64,000 bases of DNA from Fretibacterium fastidiosum (GCF_964642095.1 NZ_OZ209244.1:558001-622000); one strand, 5' to 3'; positions 24,375 through 32,749 are shown, counted from the stretch's first letter. The notes: generated from the sequence alone by a model not told the origin. Program-made: numbers and translations.

Positions 24375-25637
24375 TCACTTAAAGCTCTGGGTCCCCATGA
24401 AGAGGATCGCTCCCGTCGTGTCGTCCAGGATGAAGAACAGGAAGGGCCGGTCGGCGTGGAACTCCGCGCGCGGCGGGTCCTGCGGGGGCAGGGCCGTGGC
24501 GTAGACCATCGTCATGCCCGTGGCCGCCGCGGCCTCGGCCCCCTCCTCATCCACCTCTAGGAATGTCTTGTGCACGACGCTGTCGATGCAGATCGGCTCT
24601 TTATCCTCCGTCATGGCGGAGAAGTCCGCGGCGTCCGAGAAGGCCTGTCCCATCCCCAACGTCGTCAGGAGCTCCTTCAGCTCGTACCGTTCCTCCATCT
24701 TGAACTTGGGCAGCCACACGTCCACCTGGTGCCTGGTCATGGAAGCCTGCCAGCGTCGGATGAGGTCAAGCCCGTCGCGATGGGCGAGGTCCTTCAGCAG
24801 CTCGTCCATCGCGCCCTGCTTCGGCAGGGCCAGCAACATGCTGGCGGACCCGCCATAGGACAGTTTCAGGAGCTTCACACCCTCCACATCCGCATAGAGG
24901 GACTCCCTGTCCTCCTTCATCATGGGGACGTCCTTCGACTCCGCCTCCGTGACGTGGAAGGGCTCCGGAACCGTGAGCTCCGCACTGAAGGGCTGAAGCC
25001 ACCGTCCCTTGAAGTACACGGCGTTCGTCAGGATCATGCGCGTCTCCTTCGGCACGTCGAGGATCAGGTCCGTGATGCGGCCCTTCGTCCTGTCGGACAC
25101 CCAGCCGTTGATCCTCTGCCGGGCCTCCTCCGGCGCGTCCTTAAAGTCCAGTTCCTCCGCCGCTCCGCCGTAGTCCCGGCTCAGCACGTCACCGAACCCG
25201 CTTCGAGGCGCCAGTCCCTTCATCAGCCACACGCGGTTGGCGTCGTTCAGGACCGGCTGATCGTCCTGGCCGTCCATCCGCTCCCGCAGCCCGGTGGACA
25301 GCGCCCCAAGGGACGCATGAAAGCCGTCGTCCAGAGAGAGGGCCTTCGCCATCGCCTCGCGGGTTACGCCCGCGGAGCCCTCGTAGGCCATGCCCAGCAC
25401 GGACAGGATGCTGTAGGGGGAGAAGAAGAAGTCCCCGTTCGACTTCCGAAACTCCGCCGCCGCGCGGAGGGCAAACCCGTCAACGGCGCGGACGGCCGGG
25501 AGGGTGGGGGGCGTTTTTTCGGCCTCGCCGGTCCCCGCCGCGGCCGCGTTCTCCGCCGCCGTCAGGCACGCTAGGGAGAACAGGCAGAACGCAGCGACCT
25601 TCGCCGCCCCGAAAAAGTACATCGCAAACTGCAGCAT
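24375..25637 (-). CDS. Serpin (serine protease inhibitor), predicted lipoprotein
   Basis: A 420-residue serpin. The N-terminus has a signal with a lipobox-like LFSLAC, so the mature protein is probably anchored to the outer membrane. Serpin core motifs are visible: FFFSPYSILSVLGMAYEGSAG, LTNAVYFKGRW, and the C-terminal FHADRPFLFFILDDTTGAILFMG. The hinge EEGAEAAAATG (residues 364-374) has the small residues needed for loop insertion, so it should be inhibitory. Counting 17 positions from the hinge Glu puts P1 near Ala380 in MVYATALPP. The start is ATG 25637, nine bases after GGAGG; TTG 25643 is too close. Single gene. Confidence 0.92.
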   Translation of the reverse strand: MLQFAMYFFGAAKVAAFCLFSLACLTAAENAAAAGTGEAEKTPPTLPAVRAVDGFALRAAAEFRKSNGDFFFSPYSILSVLGMAYEGSAGVTREAMAKALSLDDGFHASLGALSTGLRERMDGQDDQPVLNDANRVWLMKGLAPRSGFGDVLSRDYGGAAEELDFKDAPEEARQRINGWVSDRTKGRITDLILDVPKETRMILTNAVYFKGRWLQPFSAELTVPEPFHVTEAESKDVPMMKEDRESLYADVEGVKLLKLSYGGSASMLLALPKQGAMDELLKDLAHRDGLDLIRRWQASMTRHQVDVWLPKFKMEERYELKELLTTLGMGQAFSDAADFSAMTEDKEPICIDSVVHKTFLEVDEEGAEAAAATGMTMVYATALPPQDPPRAEFHADRPFLFFILDDTTGAILFMGTQSFK

Positions 25638-25747
25638 ACGCAAGCGCCTCCATTCATAATTTACCAGTGCTTTTGCCAGTGTTTATGTTGAACCCGCCGC
25701 TTCTCCCCATCGTTCCACTTCCAGGTCATTCTCGCAGGCAGGGCGGG

Positions 25748-25785
25748 AAAAAAGGACGGCGAGGCGGGCCATATCGGTCCGCCTC
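25748..25785 (-). terminator. Rho-independent terminator of the HtrA gene
   Basis: On the minus strand GAGGCGGACC pairs with GGCCCGCCTC (one G-T pair) around a five-base loop; a six-T run follows shortly downstream. Confidence 0.7.
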
Positions 25786-25824
25786 GATCGCCGCCTCAGG
25801 AGCCGAAGCCCCAACGACGCGCCA

Positions 25825-27255
25825 TCAATCCTCGCTGCTCAGGGAGACGATGAACGTCTGTCCGTCCCGCCCCACCATCAGGACGACGGACTTGCCGTCG
25901 CCGGTCACCGCGCCCCTCAGGTCGCTGAGGTCCGCGACGTTGCGCCCGTTCACCTGGATCAGCAGGTCGCCCTCGCGGATACCAGCGTTCTGCGCCACGG
26001 AGTTCTGGGCCACGCTCACGATCAGCAGCCCCTCCGCGTCCTTGTCGAGTCGGTACTCCCTGCGGAGCGCGTTCGTCAGGGGCGCCACCTCGAGGCCCAC
26101 TTCCTTCAGAACGTCACTCGACCGCTGGGAGTTTCCGTGGCCGCCGGAGCGGCCGTCCGCCGAGTCGGGGCGCTGGTCCAGCGTCACCTTCAGGGTGAGG
26201 GTTCTGCCGCCGCGGACGATCCTCAGCTCCGCCGTCGCGCCGGGGGCCAGGGCCCGAACGCTCTGCACGAAGGCGTTGGCGTCCTCCACGTCCCTGCCGT
26301 TCAGCTTCACCACCACGTCGCCGCGCTTCACGCCGGCCTTCGCCGCGGCGGAGTCCGGGAACACGTCGCTGATGATCGCGCCGTTCTCCGCATCGACGCC
26401 GTAGGCCCTGGCGATCTCAGGCGTCAGCTTCTGCACCGCCACGCCCAGCCAGCCGCGTTTCACCTTGCCGTAGGACACCAGGTCGTCCATGACGGCCTTC
26501 GCCATGTTGACGGGGATGGCGAAGCCCATGCCCTGAGCGTAGGGCACGATGGCCGCGTTGATGCCCACCACGCGCCCGTCCATGTTCAGCAGGGGGCCAC
26601 CGCTGTTGCCGGGGTTGATGGCCGCGTCCGTCTGGAGCAGTCCGTCGAAGTTGACGTCCTCGGCGTGGATGCTCCTGTTCTTGGCGGAGATGACCCCTGC
26701 CGTGACGGAGTGCTCGAAGCCGTAGGGGTTGCCGATGGCCACGACCCACTCCCCGACCTCCACGGCGTCGGAGTCTCCAAGGTCGAGAACGGGCAGGTCG
26801 CCCTTCGGCTCGATCTTGATGACCGCCAAGTCAAAGGTGGGGTCCTTGCCCAGCACCCTGGCCTTGTAGGTCTTGCCGTCGGCCAGCGTCACGGTGATCT
26901 TGTCCGCGCCCTCCACGACGTGGTTGTTCGTCAGGATCTGGCCGTCCTTCGTGACGATGAAGCCGGACCCGCGCCCCTTCATGGGCACGGAGCGAGTGTA
27001 CTCCTTAAAGGCATCGCCGAAGAACTGGCGGAAGATAGGGTCGTCCCCGAAGGGGAAGGGGGACACCCTGCGCTGGCTCACGGCCTCGACGTCGATGTTC
27101 ACCACGGCGGGGGACGTGTCCTTGACGATGGTGACGATGGGATTCGCGGCCTGGGAGGACATGGCCAGAGCCGGGACGGCACCCGCCGCCCCAAGGGCCA
27201 GCGCGCAGGCCAGCAGGAGCGCCATGGACTTCTTAAACCTGAAACCATTCTTCAT
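25825..27255 (-). CDS. DegP/HtrA-family periplasmic serine protease
   Basis: A 476-residue periplasmic quality-control protease and chaperone. A signal peptide ends near VPALA. The catalytic triad is visible as His in LTNNHVVEGAD, Asp in DPTFDLAVIKI and Ser in NPGNSGGPLL. Two PDZ domains follow (about residues 270-360 and 390-470: AAKAGVKRGDVVVKLNG; AQNAGIREGDLLIQVNG). Length is normal for DegP. An ATG at 27255 begins the signal peptide; TTG 27261 is seven bases from GGAGG and is an alternative. A longer upstream frame lacks a start signal. No sensor genes are adjacent. Confidence 0.93.
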   Translation of the reverse strand: MKNGFRFKKSMALLLACALALGAAGAVPALAMSSQAANPIVTIVKDTSPAVVNIDVEAVSQRRVSPFPFGDDPIFRQFFGDAFKEYTRSVPMKGRGSGFIVTKDGQILTNNHVVEGADKITVTLADGKTYKARVLGKDPTFDLAVIKIEPKGDLPVLDLGDSDAVEVGEWVVAIGNPYGFEHSVTAGVISAKNRSIHAEDVNFDGLLQTDAAINPGNSGGPLLNMDGRVVGINAAIVPYAQGMGFAIPVNMAKAVMDDLVSYGKVKRGWLGVAVQKLTPEIARAYGVDAENGAIISDVFPDSAAAKAGVKRGDVVVKLNGRDVEDANAFVQSVRALAPGATAELRIVRGGRTLTLKVTLDQRPDSADGRSGGHGNSQRSSDVLKEVGLEVAPLTNALRREYRLDKDAEGLLIVSVAQNSVAQNAGIREGDLLIQVNGRNVADLSDLRGAVTGDGKSVVLMVGRDGQTFIVSLSSED

Positions 27256-27457
27256 GATCAAAAGAGCACCTCCAGAAATTGCGAGGCGAGGGGAAGTAAA
27301 AGGGACCGCAACGCCTCGATCGATGATGAGGCCATTGTAGTCCCGTGGGACCAATCCTTCATGGAGTTTTCTACGGACGGGGCCATCCGAAAAAGGCGTT
27401 AAAAGCGCCTGATACAGCGATTTTACGGAGCTTCGTCCGCACCAATCCGCCACCCCC

Positions 27458-28264
27458 TCACGCCCGGCGGTCCTCCCGCTTCAACGTCCGGAGCGACCGC
27501 CACAGCCAAAGAAGCTCCAGGGGCAGCGCCCCCAGGAGGATCCAGTGCGAGGGGGACAGGCCGTCGACCGGCGCGTCGGCCCGCACGACGTCCACGGAGA
27601 GCCGCATCGCGGCGTAGAGCATCAGGCCGATGGAGGTGACGGCACCGCCCCGGGCCCCCGCGCTCTCCTGGAGGTCCTCTCCCTGCCGGAGGGCGCGCCG
27701 GATGAGGGCGCGTTCGACGAGGTAGAGCACCAGGAGCATCGCGGCGGCGGCGGCCGAGTAATAGAGCTGCGTGGGGTGCCGCGCTACGCCGATCGGGTCC
27801 CTGGGGAAGTGCAGAGCCAGGGCACACTTCGACGCGATGCCGACGCAGCAGCCGTTGAAGAAGCACCCCCACCGCCCCACCAGCATGGTCAGCGCCGCGG
27901 GCAGGGCGACCACGCCGCACAGCGACTGAAAGGGGGCCTTCGGGTTGCGCCGGCAGAGCGCCATGGCGGCGAGGAACGCGCCGAGGAACGCGCCGACCTC
28001 CGAGAGCTCGCCGTGCTTCAAATCCAAAAAGAGGGAGGGGTCGGCGATGTAATCCGGGGCGTTCCGCAGGTACTCCATGGCGCGGGCCCCGAAGAGCATC
28101 CACAGGAACGACCACCCGATGACGTGCCGCCCGACCCCGTCGTCCACGCCGTAGAGGGGGAAGCGCCGGACGCTCCATAGGATCGCGAGGGACAGGGCCA
28201 GGAACCAGAGCACGCTGTAGGTGTCGACCTGAAGGCTCCCCAGCCGAAAGAGGACCGGATGCAT
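27458..28264 (-). CDS. lgt: Prolipoprotein diacylglyceryl transferase
   Basis: A 268-residue inner-membrane enzyme that transfers diacylglycerol from phosphatidylglycerol to the lipobox cysteine of prolipoproteins. Visible signature: MLVGRWGCFFNGCCVG (the GRxGNFxNxE-like region, here with Cys replacements) and RHPTQLYYS. The conserved HG of the Lgt HGGL motif appears as HGELSEVGAFLGAFLA. The Cys-rich GRWGCFFNGCC version is found in a recognised subgroup; canonical Lgt has Asn and Glu there, so full activity is likely but not certain. It starts one base after the jag stop, in the same operon. Confidence 0.75.
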   Translation of the reverse strand: MHPVLFRLGSLQVDTYSVLWFLALSLAILWSVRRFPLYGVDDGVGRHVIGWSFLWMLFGARAMEYLRNAPDYIADPSLFLDLKHGELSEVGAFLGAFLAAMALCRRNPKAPFQSLCGVVALPAALTMLVGRWGCFFNGCCVGIASKCALALHFPRDPIGVARHPTQLYYSAAAAAMLLVLYLVERALIRRALRQGEDLQESAGARGGAVTSIGLMLYAAMRLSVDVVRADAPVDGLSPSHWILLGALPLELLWLWRSLRTLKREDRRA

Positions 28265-28265
28265 G

Positions 28266-28988
28266 TCAATACGGCCTGCGGCGCGGCGGGCGGGGACGGC
28301 TGGCGTACCGGCGGCCCATGCTCTCCGAGGCGTCGAAGCGGGGCAGCACGACGACCTTCCGCATCGGCGGCTCGCCGACGGACTCCGTGCGCACGTCCTG
28401 GTTGTCTTGCAGCGTCGTGTGGATGACCCAGCGCTCCCAGCTCAACATGGGGTCCAGCCGGACGGGGCGGCCGTACTCCGCCACCTGCCGGGCCGTGGCC
28501 TCCGCCAGACGCTCCAGGCTGCGGGTGCGCCTCTCGCGGTATCCGCAGCTGTCCACCCGGACGCGCGGCTCCGAGGCGGGGTCGCGCAGGGCGAGGTTCA
28601 GGAGGTACTCCATGGCCTTCAGTGCATCGCCGTACCGACCCACGACGCAGTCCATCGCGTCCGGCCCCTCGATGTCGATCGTGCCGTCCTCCGTCAGGGA
28701 GGCCTGGGCGTCGAGGTCCATCCGCTCCATGACCTCGTTCAGGAAGGCGGCTCCCTTCAGCCCCAGCAGGTCCCCCGTCGGGGTCACCTCGACCTTCAGC
28801 CTGCTCCCAAAGAGGCCCAGAAAGCCGCGCTCGGAACCCACCACCTCGGCCCGCAGCAGCTCGCGGGGCAGGCCCCACTCCCGCGACGCGGCGTCCAGCG
28901 CCTCCTCGACGGCGTTCACGTCAAACCGAAGCTTCCTCTCCTCAGGCTCCGGGCGCTCCTTCCCGTCCCCTCTCAACTCAAATGCCAT
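28266..28988 (-). CDS. khpB: Jag/KhpB RNA-binding protein
   Basis: A 240-residue cytoplasmic RNA-binding protein. A Jag-N domain (EEALDAASREWGLPRELLRAE...GFLGLFG) is at residues about 25-70. It is followed by a KH-II type domain (GPDAMDCVVGRYGDALKAMEYLLN) and an R3H-type end (MLSWERWVIHTTLQDNQDVRTESVG). KhpB proteins pair with KhpA and influence cell size and small-RNA function. Its place directly after yidC is the standard arrangement. The start is ATG 28988 with a weak AGAGGGG upstream. Confidence 0.9.
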   Translation of the reverse strand: MAFELRGDGKERPEPEERKLRFDVNAVEEALDAASREWGLPRELLRAEVVGSERGFLGLFGSRLKVEVTPTGDLLGLKGAAFLNEVMERMDLDAQASLTEDGTIDIEGPDAMDCVVGRYGDALKAMEYLLNLALRDPASEPRVRVDSCGYRERRTRSLERLAEATARQVAEYGRPVRLDPMLSWERWVIHTTLQDNQDVRTESVGEPPMRKVVVLPRFDASESMGRRYASRPRPPRRRPY

Positions 28989-29091
28989 GAGACACACCCC
29001 TCTCTCTCGCGTCCCGCACGTCCATGGGACCTTCGTGGCAAAAGGCAAAAGCACCCGCCCGACAGCGGGCGAAGGTTCGCCAAAAATGCGC

Positions 29092-29931
29092 TCAGGACAG
29101 GGGCTTCTCCTTCGCCGGCTTCTCCTGAAGCAGGACGGGCTTCTGCCGCATCTCCTCGTCCGTCTTGCGCATGACGCGCAGCTGGTGCACCACGCCCATC
29201 AGGGAGGACACGCCCCAATAGAGCAGGACGCCGCCCTGCAGGCCGATGCAGATGAACGTCAGGAGCAGCGGCATGAACCAGCTCATCATGGCCATCTGCG
29301 GATTCCCCGCTGAGCTCAGGTGCTGTTGATACCACGTCAGAAAGGCGATCAGGATCAGCAGGATCATGTTGGGCAGCCACATGCCGACGTTCGAGAAGAG
29401 GAGGGGAAGGTTGGTGAAGGAGGAGAAAAAGACCATGACAACCCCCAGCTGATCGCGAGGGATCGGGACGCCCGCCTTGTCCACCAGGTTCAGCGCGTCG
29501 GCCATCGTTGTGAGGACCGATCCGTCGAGGTGGACCGTCAGGAACGTGGCCCCCGCAAAATCGTTGTTGTAGAGCACGCGGTAGAGCAGGATGAAGATGG
29601 GGAGCTGAATCAGGAGGGGCAGACACCCCGCGGCAGGGCTGATCTTTTCTTCCTTGTAGAGGGCCATCATCTCCCGGTTCAACGTCTCCTTGTCATCGCC
29701 GTATTTATTCTGAAGCACCTTGATCCTGGGCTGGAGCTTCTGCATCCGCTGCATGCTGACCATCTGCTTCTGCGTCAGCGGGTGCATGGCGATGCGCACG
29801 ATGACCGTCAGGAGGATGATCGCCAGCCCCCAGGAATTCGTCACCCCGTACAGGGTTTCCAGCAGCCACATCATAAGCCACGTCATAAAGGCCTGAGTTT
29901 GATCCCACAGATAACCCAATAAGTCCACCAT
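29092..29931 (-). CDS. yidC: Membrane protein insertase YidC (short form)
   Basis: A 279-residue YidC/Oxa1 insertase that helps the Sec system place membrane proteins. Five spans are visible. The first loop carries the conserved Arg (TVIVRIAMHPLTQKQ), followed by the cytoplasmic coiled segment MQKLQPRIKVLQNKYGDDKE. It lacks the 200-residue periplasmic domain usual in proteobacterial YidC, so it is of the short type seen in Gram-positives, despite the double-membrane context. It begins two bases after the yidD stop in the rpmH-rnpA-yidD-yidC-jag order. Confidence 0.95.
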   Translation of the reverse strand: MVDLLGYLWDQTQAFMTWLMMWLLETLYGVTNSWGLAIILLTVIVRIAMHPLTQKQMVSMQRMQKLQPRIKVLQNKYGDDKETLNREMMALYKEEKISPAAGCLPLLIQLPIFILLYRVLYNNDFAGATFLTVHLDGSVLTTMADALNLVDKAGVPIPRDQLGVVMVFFSSFTNLPLLFSNVGMWLPNMILLILIAFLTWYQQHLSSAGNPQMAMMSWFMPLLLTFICIGLQGGVLLYWGVSSLMGVVHQLRVMRKTDEEMRQKPVLLQEKPAKEKPLS

Positions 29932-29933
29932 CC

Positions 29934-30245
29934 CTAGTCACAAAAATTGTCGTCCGCGCCCTCGCCACGGGGCCGCCTTGGGGGCGGGTCGTAGCCGCCC
30001 TCGCTCCAGGGGCCGCACCTCAGGAGGCGCCTCAGCGTCAGCCACCCGCCCCGAAAGAGCCCCCAGTCCCTCAGCGCGATGAGCGCGTACTGCGAGCAGG
30101 TGGGGCAGAAGCGGCAGTTCCTGCCCAGCAGGGGGGAGATGAGGACCTGGTAGCCCCGCACCAGCAGCATGGCGAGCGCCGCCGCCGGCGTGGGACGCCG
30201 CCCCTCAGGCGCCTCTTTCGATCGGGGCGTTCCAGTCCGCGTCAT
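29934..30245 (-). CDS. yidD: Membrane protein insertion efficiency factor YidD
   Basis: A 103-residue protein with the diagnostic block LVRGYQVLISPLLGRNCRFCPTCSQYA and WSEGGYDPPPRR. YidD sits at the inner membrane and aids YidC-dependent insertion. The frame extends to 30263; ATG 30245 is the most likely start. It overlaps the end of rnpA by about 41 bases. Overlapping genes here are common in this operon. Confidence 0.92.
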   Translation of the reverse strand: MTRTGTPRSKEAPEGRRPTPAAALAMLLVRGYQVLISPLLGRNCRFCPTCSQYALIALRDWGLFRGGWLTLRRLLRCGPWSEGGYDPPPRRPRGEGADDNFCD

Positions 30246-30600
30246 CCGGCGCCTCCCACGCATCCGTCAAAAGGCCGCGCCTCCTGAAGAGGGCGGCCAT
30301 GTCCTTGAACACCCGTCGGGCGTCGGAGGCCAGCCCCCTCTCCCTCAGGGAGAGGACGAGCGCCACGTCCGGCACGACCCACGGGCTCAACCGGCGAAAG
30401 GCCTCCCGCAGGATGCGGCGCCCGCGGACCCGAACGTGGGCCCTTCCCTGACGCTTGCCGACGGCGTAGCCGACGCGCAGCCCCCCGCCTGGCGTCCTCA
30501 GAAACAACAACCGCACCAGCTCTCCCTGAACGCGAAGACCGGTGCGGAAAACGAGGTCAAACTCCCACCCCTTTTTGAGAGTTACGCCATGGTCAGGCAC
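30205..30600 (-). CDS. rnpA: Ribonuclease P protein component
   Basis: A 131-residue basic protein that assists the RNase P RNA in trimming tRNA 5' ends. The start region LKKGWEFDLVFRTGLRV and the RNR-like block GKRQGRAHVRVRGRRILREAFRR (normally KxxGxAVxRNRxKRxxRE) identify it. No ATG lies before the conserved region; GTG 30600 overlaps the rpmH 3' end by 19 bases and is the best start. The central RNR is read here as RVRGRR, a small deviation. Confidence 0.9.
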   Translation of the reverse strand: MPDHGVTLKKGWEFDLVFRTGLRVQGELVRLLFLRTPGGGLRVGYAVGKRQGRAHVRVRGRRILREAFRRLSPWVVPDVALVLSLRERGLASDARRVFKDMAALFRRRGLLTDAWEAPDDADWNAPIERGA

Positions 30601-30722
30601 TTGCGGCCCTTGCGCCTTCTGTTGCGCAGGATCTTGCGCCCCGACGGCGAGGCCGAACGGGCAAGAAAGCCGATCTTCCTCTTGCGCGGTTTCACATGCG
30701 GCTGAAAGGTTCCCTTTTTCAC
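30582..30722 (-). CDS. rpmH: 50S ribosomal protein L34
   Basis: A 46-residue very basic protein. The frame reads KKGTFQPHVKPRKRKIGFLA and ends RRRKGRKCLTMA, matching the L34 pattern (TFQP...R...GFR.RM.T..GR..L..RR.KGR..L). The start is GTG 30722, nine bases after GGAGGAGG. It is the first gene of the rpmH-rnpA-yidD-yidC-jag-lgt operon. The usual ATG is replaced by GTG. Confidence 0.93.
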   Translation of the reverse strand: MKKGTFQPHVKPRKRKIGFLARSASPSGRKILRNRRRKGRKCLTMA

Positions 30723-30752
30723 GAAAAAACGCCTCCTCCAATAGACAAACCG

Positions 30753-30792
30753 TTATCCACGGTGGTTTAACCACAATAGCTTTGAAATTATA
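30753..30792 (-). promoter_or_regulatory. rpmH upstream region: -10 box, palindrome and DnaA-box-like site
   Basis: On the minus strand a perfect TATAAT (complement of 30787-30792) lies 65 bases before the GTG; the -35 is weak. Between them are GTGGTT-T-AACCAC (30762-30774), a perfect six-bp inverted repeat, and TTATCCACG (30753-30761, plus strand), one base from the DnaA consensus. Confidence 0.45.
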
Positions 30793-30883
30793 ACACAGCC
30801 ATTGGAGGAACGCCACAACGACGCGCTCGCCCCTGCGGGGCAGCCCCCTTTCAGTGGGGGCCAAAACAACCGGGGGCCGACGA

Positions 30884-31867
30884 TCAGTCCATCCCCCGCC
30901 TCAGCGCCGCAACCTCGTCAGGGGACAGACCCGTCGCCTGGGATATCTGCTCGGAGGTAAATCTCATGCCCAGCATCCGCCGCGCCGTGGTGGTGATACC
31001 CTCGTTCAGGCCCTTAGCCAGCCCTCTGGCCTCGCCCCTTGCTTCCCCCAGAGCGATGCCCTCCCTCAGGATCGTCTTCGCCTCGTACTCCAACACCTGG
31101 CCTCCCATGATGGACTTCACTCCTTCCCTCACCTTTTCGTGCCCACAGGCAATGTGCTCCAACACCTTACCGGACATCTCCTCGAGTGTCCGCTTCACGT
31201 ACTCCGTCAACTTCCCGCTCTCCGCCAGCCCCTCGAGCCGACCCCGTATCCCCTCGTACTCGGACAGAAGCTCCCGCAGCAGCCCCTCGTCCCTCTCGTA
31301 CTTCGCAAACCGTCTCTCGTGCGCAAAAATGCGGAAGGGAATGAGAAACAACAGCCCCCTGGAGAAGATGTCCTCCGGCGTGTACCGCTGGGCCTTCATC
31401 GCAGGGATATCGTAGGCCGCAGAACCACCGCCTGGCAGCTCGATGCGGACCGTCAATACATCCGGCGTACTCGCGCGGCAACGAAGGTACAGGATCGCCG
31501 ACGCAGGAAAGCGCACCGTCAGCACTCCCTCGCTCACCTCGCCCGCGTCCAGCGCAATCTGCGCGTCGTACTCGAACATCCGGACCAGCATCGTGTCGTC
31601 CGACGTGCTCTGGCACTCGATGTGGTACTTCTTCAGCGACCTGCCCCGTATCCCGAAGCACGAGTCCGTGACGCGCTCTCGCTCCGCGCCGTCCTGACCG
31701 TTGATAAAGTGCCCGTTAGGGTAGAACTCCACCGCCTCGTCCCCGGAGTACGACTCGTGAAAGATTTCGTTCACTAATGGTATGATCAGGCTCGAACAAT
31801 CGTTCAACAGCGTTCGGAACACGTCGTCGTAGGGCGTGTTGACCAGCAATCCGCATCCCTCCCCCAT
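30884..31867 (-). CDS. Rpn/PD-(D/E)XK nuclease family protein
   Basis: A 327-residue protein. The N-terminal NTPYDDVFRTLLND and the ExQ motif in KKYHIECQS (about residue 85) match the Rpn/PD-(D/E)XK transposase-associated nuclease family. The C-terminus has an EAR-rich helix (GIALGEARGEARGLAKGLNEG) and then TTARRMLGMRFTSEQISQATGLSPDEVAALRRGMD. This tail is shared with the other Rpn genes here. Members can nick DNA and promote RecA-independent recombination. The frame runs to 31900, but a TATAAT at 31887-31892 overlaps that ATG, so the start is more likely ATG 31867 (AGGAG eight bases before) or the next TTG. Confidence 0.8.
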   Translation of the reverse strand: MGEGCGLLVNTPYDDVFRTLLNDCSSLIIPLVNEIFHESYSGDEAVEFYPNGHFINGQDGAERERVTDSCFGIRGRSLKKYHIECQSTSDDTMLVRMFEYDAQIALDAGEVSEGVLTVRFPASAILYLRCRASTPDVLTVRIELPGGGSAAYDIPAMKAQRYTPEDIFSRGLLFLIPFRIFAHERRFAKYERDEGLLRELLSEYEGIRGRLEGLAESGKLTEYVKRTLEEMSGKVLEHIACGHEKVREGVKSIMGGQVLEYEAKTILREGIALGEARGEARGLAKGLNEGITTTARRMLGMRFTSEQISQATGLSPDEVAALRRGMD

Positions 31868-31886
31868 CCCTTCGGCTCCTGGCTTC

Positions 31887-31914
31887 ATTATAGCAAACAA
31901 GCCCTCTCACTCAA
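31887..31914 (-). promoter_or_regulatory. Promoter of the Rpn-family gene
   Basis: On the minus strand TTGAGT (complement of 31909-31914) and TATAAT (complement of 31887-31892) are 16 bases apart, giving a leader of about 15 bases to ATG 31867. Confidence 0.6.
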
Positions 31915-31948
31915 AACCGATCAAAACAGGAAAACTGAAACGGGGTAA

Positions 31949-32272
31949 TACCAATTTGTGTCTAAAGGGAAAGAAAGGCCCCCCTGCAAGGGGGGCTGCC
32001 CCGAAGGGGCTGGGGGGTGTTGAGCCTGAGAAACAACCCCTCCCAGCCGGCGCAGTTCCTTATCGAGGAACATGACGTCTCGTTTCTCGTCGAGTTCTCT
32101 GGCCAGGTCGGGCAGCAGGGAGTGGACACGGGCGCGTCGATAAGACCTTATCGAACATTCCCCATGGTCTGCCGAAATAAGACGATCAATTGTCTTATTT
32201 CGGCACAGCCAGACTGCTGAACTCCTCAAGCCTCCCGATAGATCGGCTTGCGTAGGTTCAGCAGTCTGGCCG
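31949..32272. repeat. Inverted-repeat element, copy 3 (right end lost)
   Basis: Left terminus TACCAATTTGTGTCTAAA starts at a TA. The central stems are present but with different sequence: AAATAAGAC (32175-32183) with GTCTTATTT (32192-32200), and AGACTGCTGAAC (32211-32222) with GTTCAGCAGTCT (32256-32267). The conserved loop CCTCCCGATAGATCGGCTTG lies between the second pair. The right-hand ATACCAATT end is absent. The remaining bases to 32480 show no gene. Confidence 0.75.
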
Positions 32273-32485
32273 CAGGTCATCGCGTCGCGGTTCCCTGGCG
32301 GCCTTTTCTGAGGGGTCTTTGTCCTTTCCGCTCATGGCGTCACCTCGTTTCGTGATTTGCCGCACACTCAAGCCTTTCTTTCTATCAGCATAGCAGAGGT
32401 CAGGGGCGTTGGAGCAGGAAGGTGCTCAGGAATCCAGCTTTGCCTGCGCTTCTCGTTTCTGTGAATTGGGTGCAGCGGACGCTTG

Positions 32486-32514
32486 TTGACAGGCCCCGTG
32501 CGGAGGAGTATAAT
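32486..32514 (+). promoter_or_regulatory. Consensus promoter of tRNA-Asn
   Basis: TTGACA (32486-32491), a 17-base spacer and TATAAT (32509-32514) form a perfect sigma-70 promoter, starting transcription about ten bases before the tRNA. Confidence 0.92.
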
Positions 32515-32529
32515 TCTTCTTGCTGAAAT

Positions 32530-32605
32530 TCCACGATAGCTCAATCGGCAGAGCGGGTGGCTGTTAACCACTAGGTTCCAGGTTCGAGTCCTGGTCGTGG
32601 AGCCA
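32530..32605 (+). tRNA. tRNA-Asn (GTT anticodon), CCA encoded
   Basis: A full cloverleaf of 76 bases. The acceptor TCCACGA pairs with TCGTGGA, the D-arm is GCTCAATCGGCAGAGC, the anticodon loop reads CTGTTAA with GTT, and the T-arm contains GGTTCGAGTCC. The discriminator is G and CCA is encoded at 32603-32605. Confidence 0.97.
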
Positions 32606-32749
32606 TTTTTGTATACGATGAACGTTGAGATCATAGAGGGGAGCCGGCGAGGACCGGCTCCTTTGTTGTACGGGGCTGAGGTGCGGAAGTGCATAGACGC
32701 GCTGTAAAGCGCAAAAATCTGACGGGACCTTTAGGAGGGGTGCTTTTCG

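Noticed and set aside
30721..30800. Replication origin near rpmH
   Set aside because: Only one near-match to the DnaA box and no run of AT-rich 13-mers; dnaA is not adjacent.
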